A DNA stretch of 41,792 nt from an uncultured Bacteroidales bacterium (GTDB taxonomy: Bacteria > Bacteroidota > Bacteroidia > Bacteroidales > Muribaculaceae), in the NCBI GenBank assembly GCA_947176235.1, contig CAMWPM010000015.1, positions 1-41,792 of the forward strand, given 5' to 3'. The notes beneath the pieces were generated by a model. That model made no database searches and had not been told where the DNA came from. It was given only the letters and a program-made list of their open reading frames with translations. A program made the translations under genes and the position numbers. The first letter of the stretch is position 1; each line of letters begins with the position of its first letter. Positions 40,451 through 41,792 of the stretch are shown here, piece after piece.

Positions 40451-41719
40451 ATGATTCGTACGTTCTCGCTTCTTCTACTCCTCTCCGCATTGCCCTCAGT
40501 TGCTGTCAACCCCGACTCTCTGGGCTTTTCCATTGAAAAGAGTCTGATCGCTCCTGAAGCCTACGCCGCCACTTCCGTCAATACTGCAATTTTCCGCGCC
40601 TCTTCTGTCACGTCCGACGACATCTGGCAATACGCCGCCTTCTACGACCCCGAGGGGCGGGTAGTTTTGGCTCGTCGGCTTCTCGATGCTCCCGAGTGGC
40701 AGACACATGTCACCCGTTATAGCGGTCGTACTGCCGATGCTCACAATGTCATTTCTATTGGTGTCGACGCCAACCGCCGTCTGCATGTGGCTTTCGACCA
40801 TCATGGCGACTCTCTTCGCTATTTCACCACTCTTCCTGAGTCGCTCACCGAACTCCCCCTCCGCTCCATGACAGGCTGTGGCGAGGATAATGTCACCTAC
40901 CCCGAATTTTATCCACGCGCCGACGGTGGATTGCTTTTTGTTTACCGCGACGGAAGTTCTGGACGTGGCAACATGGTGATGAACTCTTACGATCCCGCCA
41001 CCGGCTCATGGTCACGCCTCCACGATGTCCTGATTGACGGCGAAGATCAGCGTAACGCTTATTGGCAGCTCTGCACTGATGCTGACGGCACTATTCACCT
41101 CTCATGGGTCTGGAGAGAGACGTGGATGGTGGAGACTAACCATGACCTATGTTATGCCCGCTCCCGCGATGGCGGCATGACGTGGGAACGATCCGATTCC
41201 ACCCCCTACGTCCTCCCCATCACTCAGGCTTCAGCCGAGATAGCGTGGAATGTCCCCCAGCGGTCCGAGCTTATTAATCAGACGTCAATGGCAGCTGATG
41301 AACATGGTAATCCATATATAGCTACCTATTGGCGTGATTCCGATTCCGATGTCCCGCAATACCGCCTCGTCAGTCACTATGGCAATAGGTGGCATACAGA
41401 GCAGGTCGGTAAGCTCACACTCCCCTTCACTCTTTCCGGAGGAGGGACAAAGAGGATTCCCATTTCTCGTCCCCGGTTGGTAGCGGCTGATGGACGTCTC
41501 TTTTATATTTTCCGCGCCGACGAAAGAGGATCACGAGTTTCCGTAGCCACCCGCGCGATCTCCGGCAAACCGGGCGAATGGATCGTGTCCGATATTACCG
41601 AAGAAAGCGTTGGCGCTTGGGAACCGACTGTTGATAACGAGACCTGGCGCACACGTCACTTGCTTGACATCTACGTCCAGCGCTCCGAACAAGGCGACGG
41701 CGAACAAGTCACCTCCGCT
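40451..41719 (+). CDS. BNR_4 repeat beta-propeller protein, possible polysaccharide lyase (3' end in artefact)
   Basis: 423 codons are reliable, from ATG 40451; the frame runs open into the poly-G tail and no stop is seen. A signal peptide (about 1-18) is followed by the BNR_4 pattern AHNVISIGVDANRRLHVAFD, with His98, His112 and His117-118. Bladed repeats (GTIHLSWVWR; RDGGMTWERS) continue to the end. Related seven-bladed propellers include lyases for Rha-GlcA or ulvan-type linkages (PL24/25/42, from memory), which create the unsaturated uronides that GH105 enzymes remove. The protein seems only some residues short of its natural end. Enzyme activity is inferred. Confidence 0.8.

Positions 41720-41792
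<73 letters not shown>

Overview
The window looks like about 41.7 kb of a gut Bacteroidales chromosome, most likely a Muribaculaceae-type genome. That is an inference from gene content and signals. The evidence is an ExbB-ExbD-ExbD-TonB operon of the Bacteroidota type, promoters with the Bacteroidota consensus (-33 TTTG, -7 TAnnTTTG, 19-21 bp apart) instead of sigma70 boxes, A-rich leaders without strong Shine-Dalgarno sequences, a Bacteroidota-type RecQ and MutL, and a plant-glycan operon. I see no rRNA, tRNA, insertion sequence, prophage or CRISPR array. The last ~70 bases are a poly-G artefact, so this is probably a contig end.

Layout. 1-2654 (+): end of an ExbB/TolQ channel gene, two ExbD genes, TonB and a strong terminator. 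2866-3402 (+): an exported thioredoxin-fold protein without any cysteine. 3403-3680: convergent intergenic region with nested inverted repeats and a 24-bp tandem repeat. 3681-16090 (-): surE with an EFR1-type flavodoxin/ferredoxin, an M16 peptidase, a serine hydrolase with an NhaC antiporter and a 5'-nucleotidase, glycerate kinase, a small acidic repeat lipoprotein and a SulP transporter. 16193-19451 (-): a cobalamin-riboswitch unit containing an SLC13/DASS transporter and a MetE-like protein, with gene remnants between the riboswitch and the first intact gene. 19650-23208 (+): a YtxH/holin-like/small-protein envelope cassette, tatA-tatC and a UDP-sugar dehydrogenase. 23219-28257 (-): clpP-clpX and recQ-ftsE. 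28500-30359 (+): mutL. 30415-end (+): a nine-gene operon.

The nine-gene operon reads as a catabolic pathway for L-galactose: aldo/keto reductase (L-galactose dehydrogenase), amidohydrolase (lactonase), FucP-type permease, zinc dehydrogenase (L-galactonate to D-tagaturonate), RhaM-type mutarotase, tagaturonate reductase and altronate dehydratase, giving 2-keto-3-deoxygluconate. It continues into a two-domain GH105-DUF2264 enzyme and a BNR_4 propeller protein, which would free sugar from a uronic-acid-containing plant glycan. The sugar steps match, from memory, the L-galactose pathway described in Bacteroides vulgatus.

The least explained locus is the B12-riboswitch unit. Its MetE/YxjG-family protein appears, by eye alignment, to have lost most canonical zinc ligands, and it is transcribed with a DASS transporter. 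This is the best candidate here for an undescribed function.
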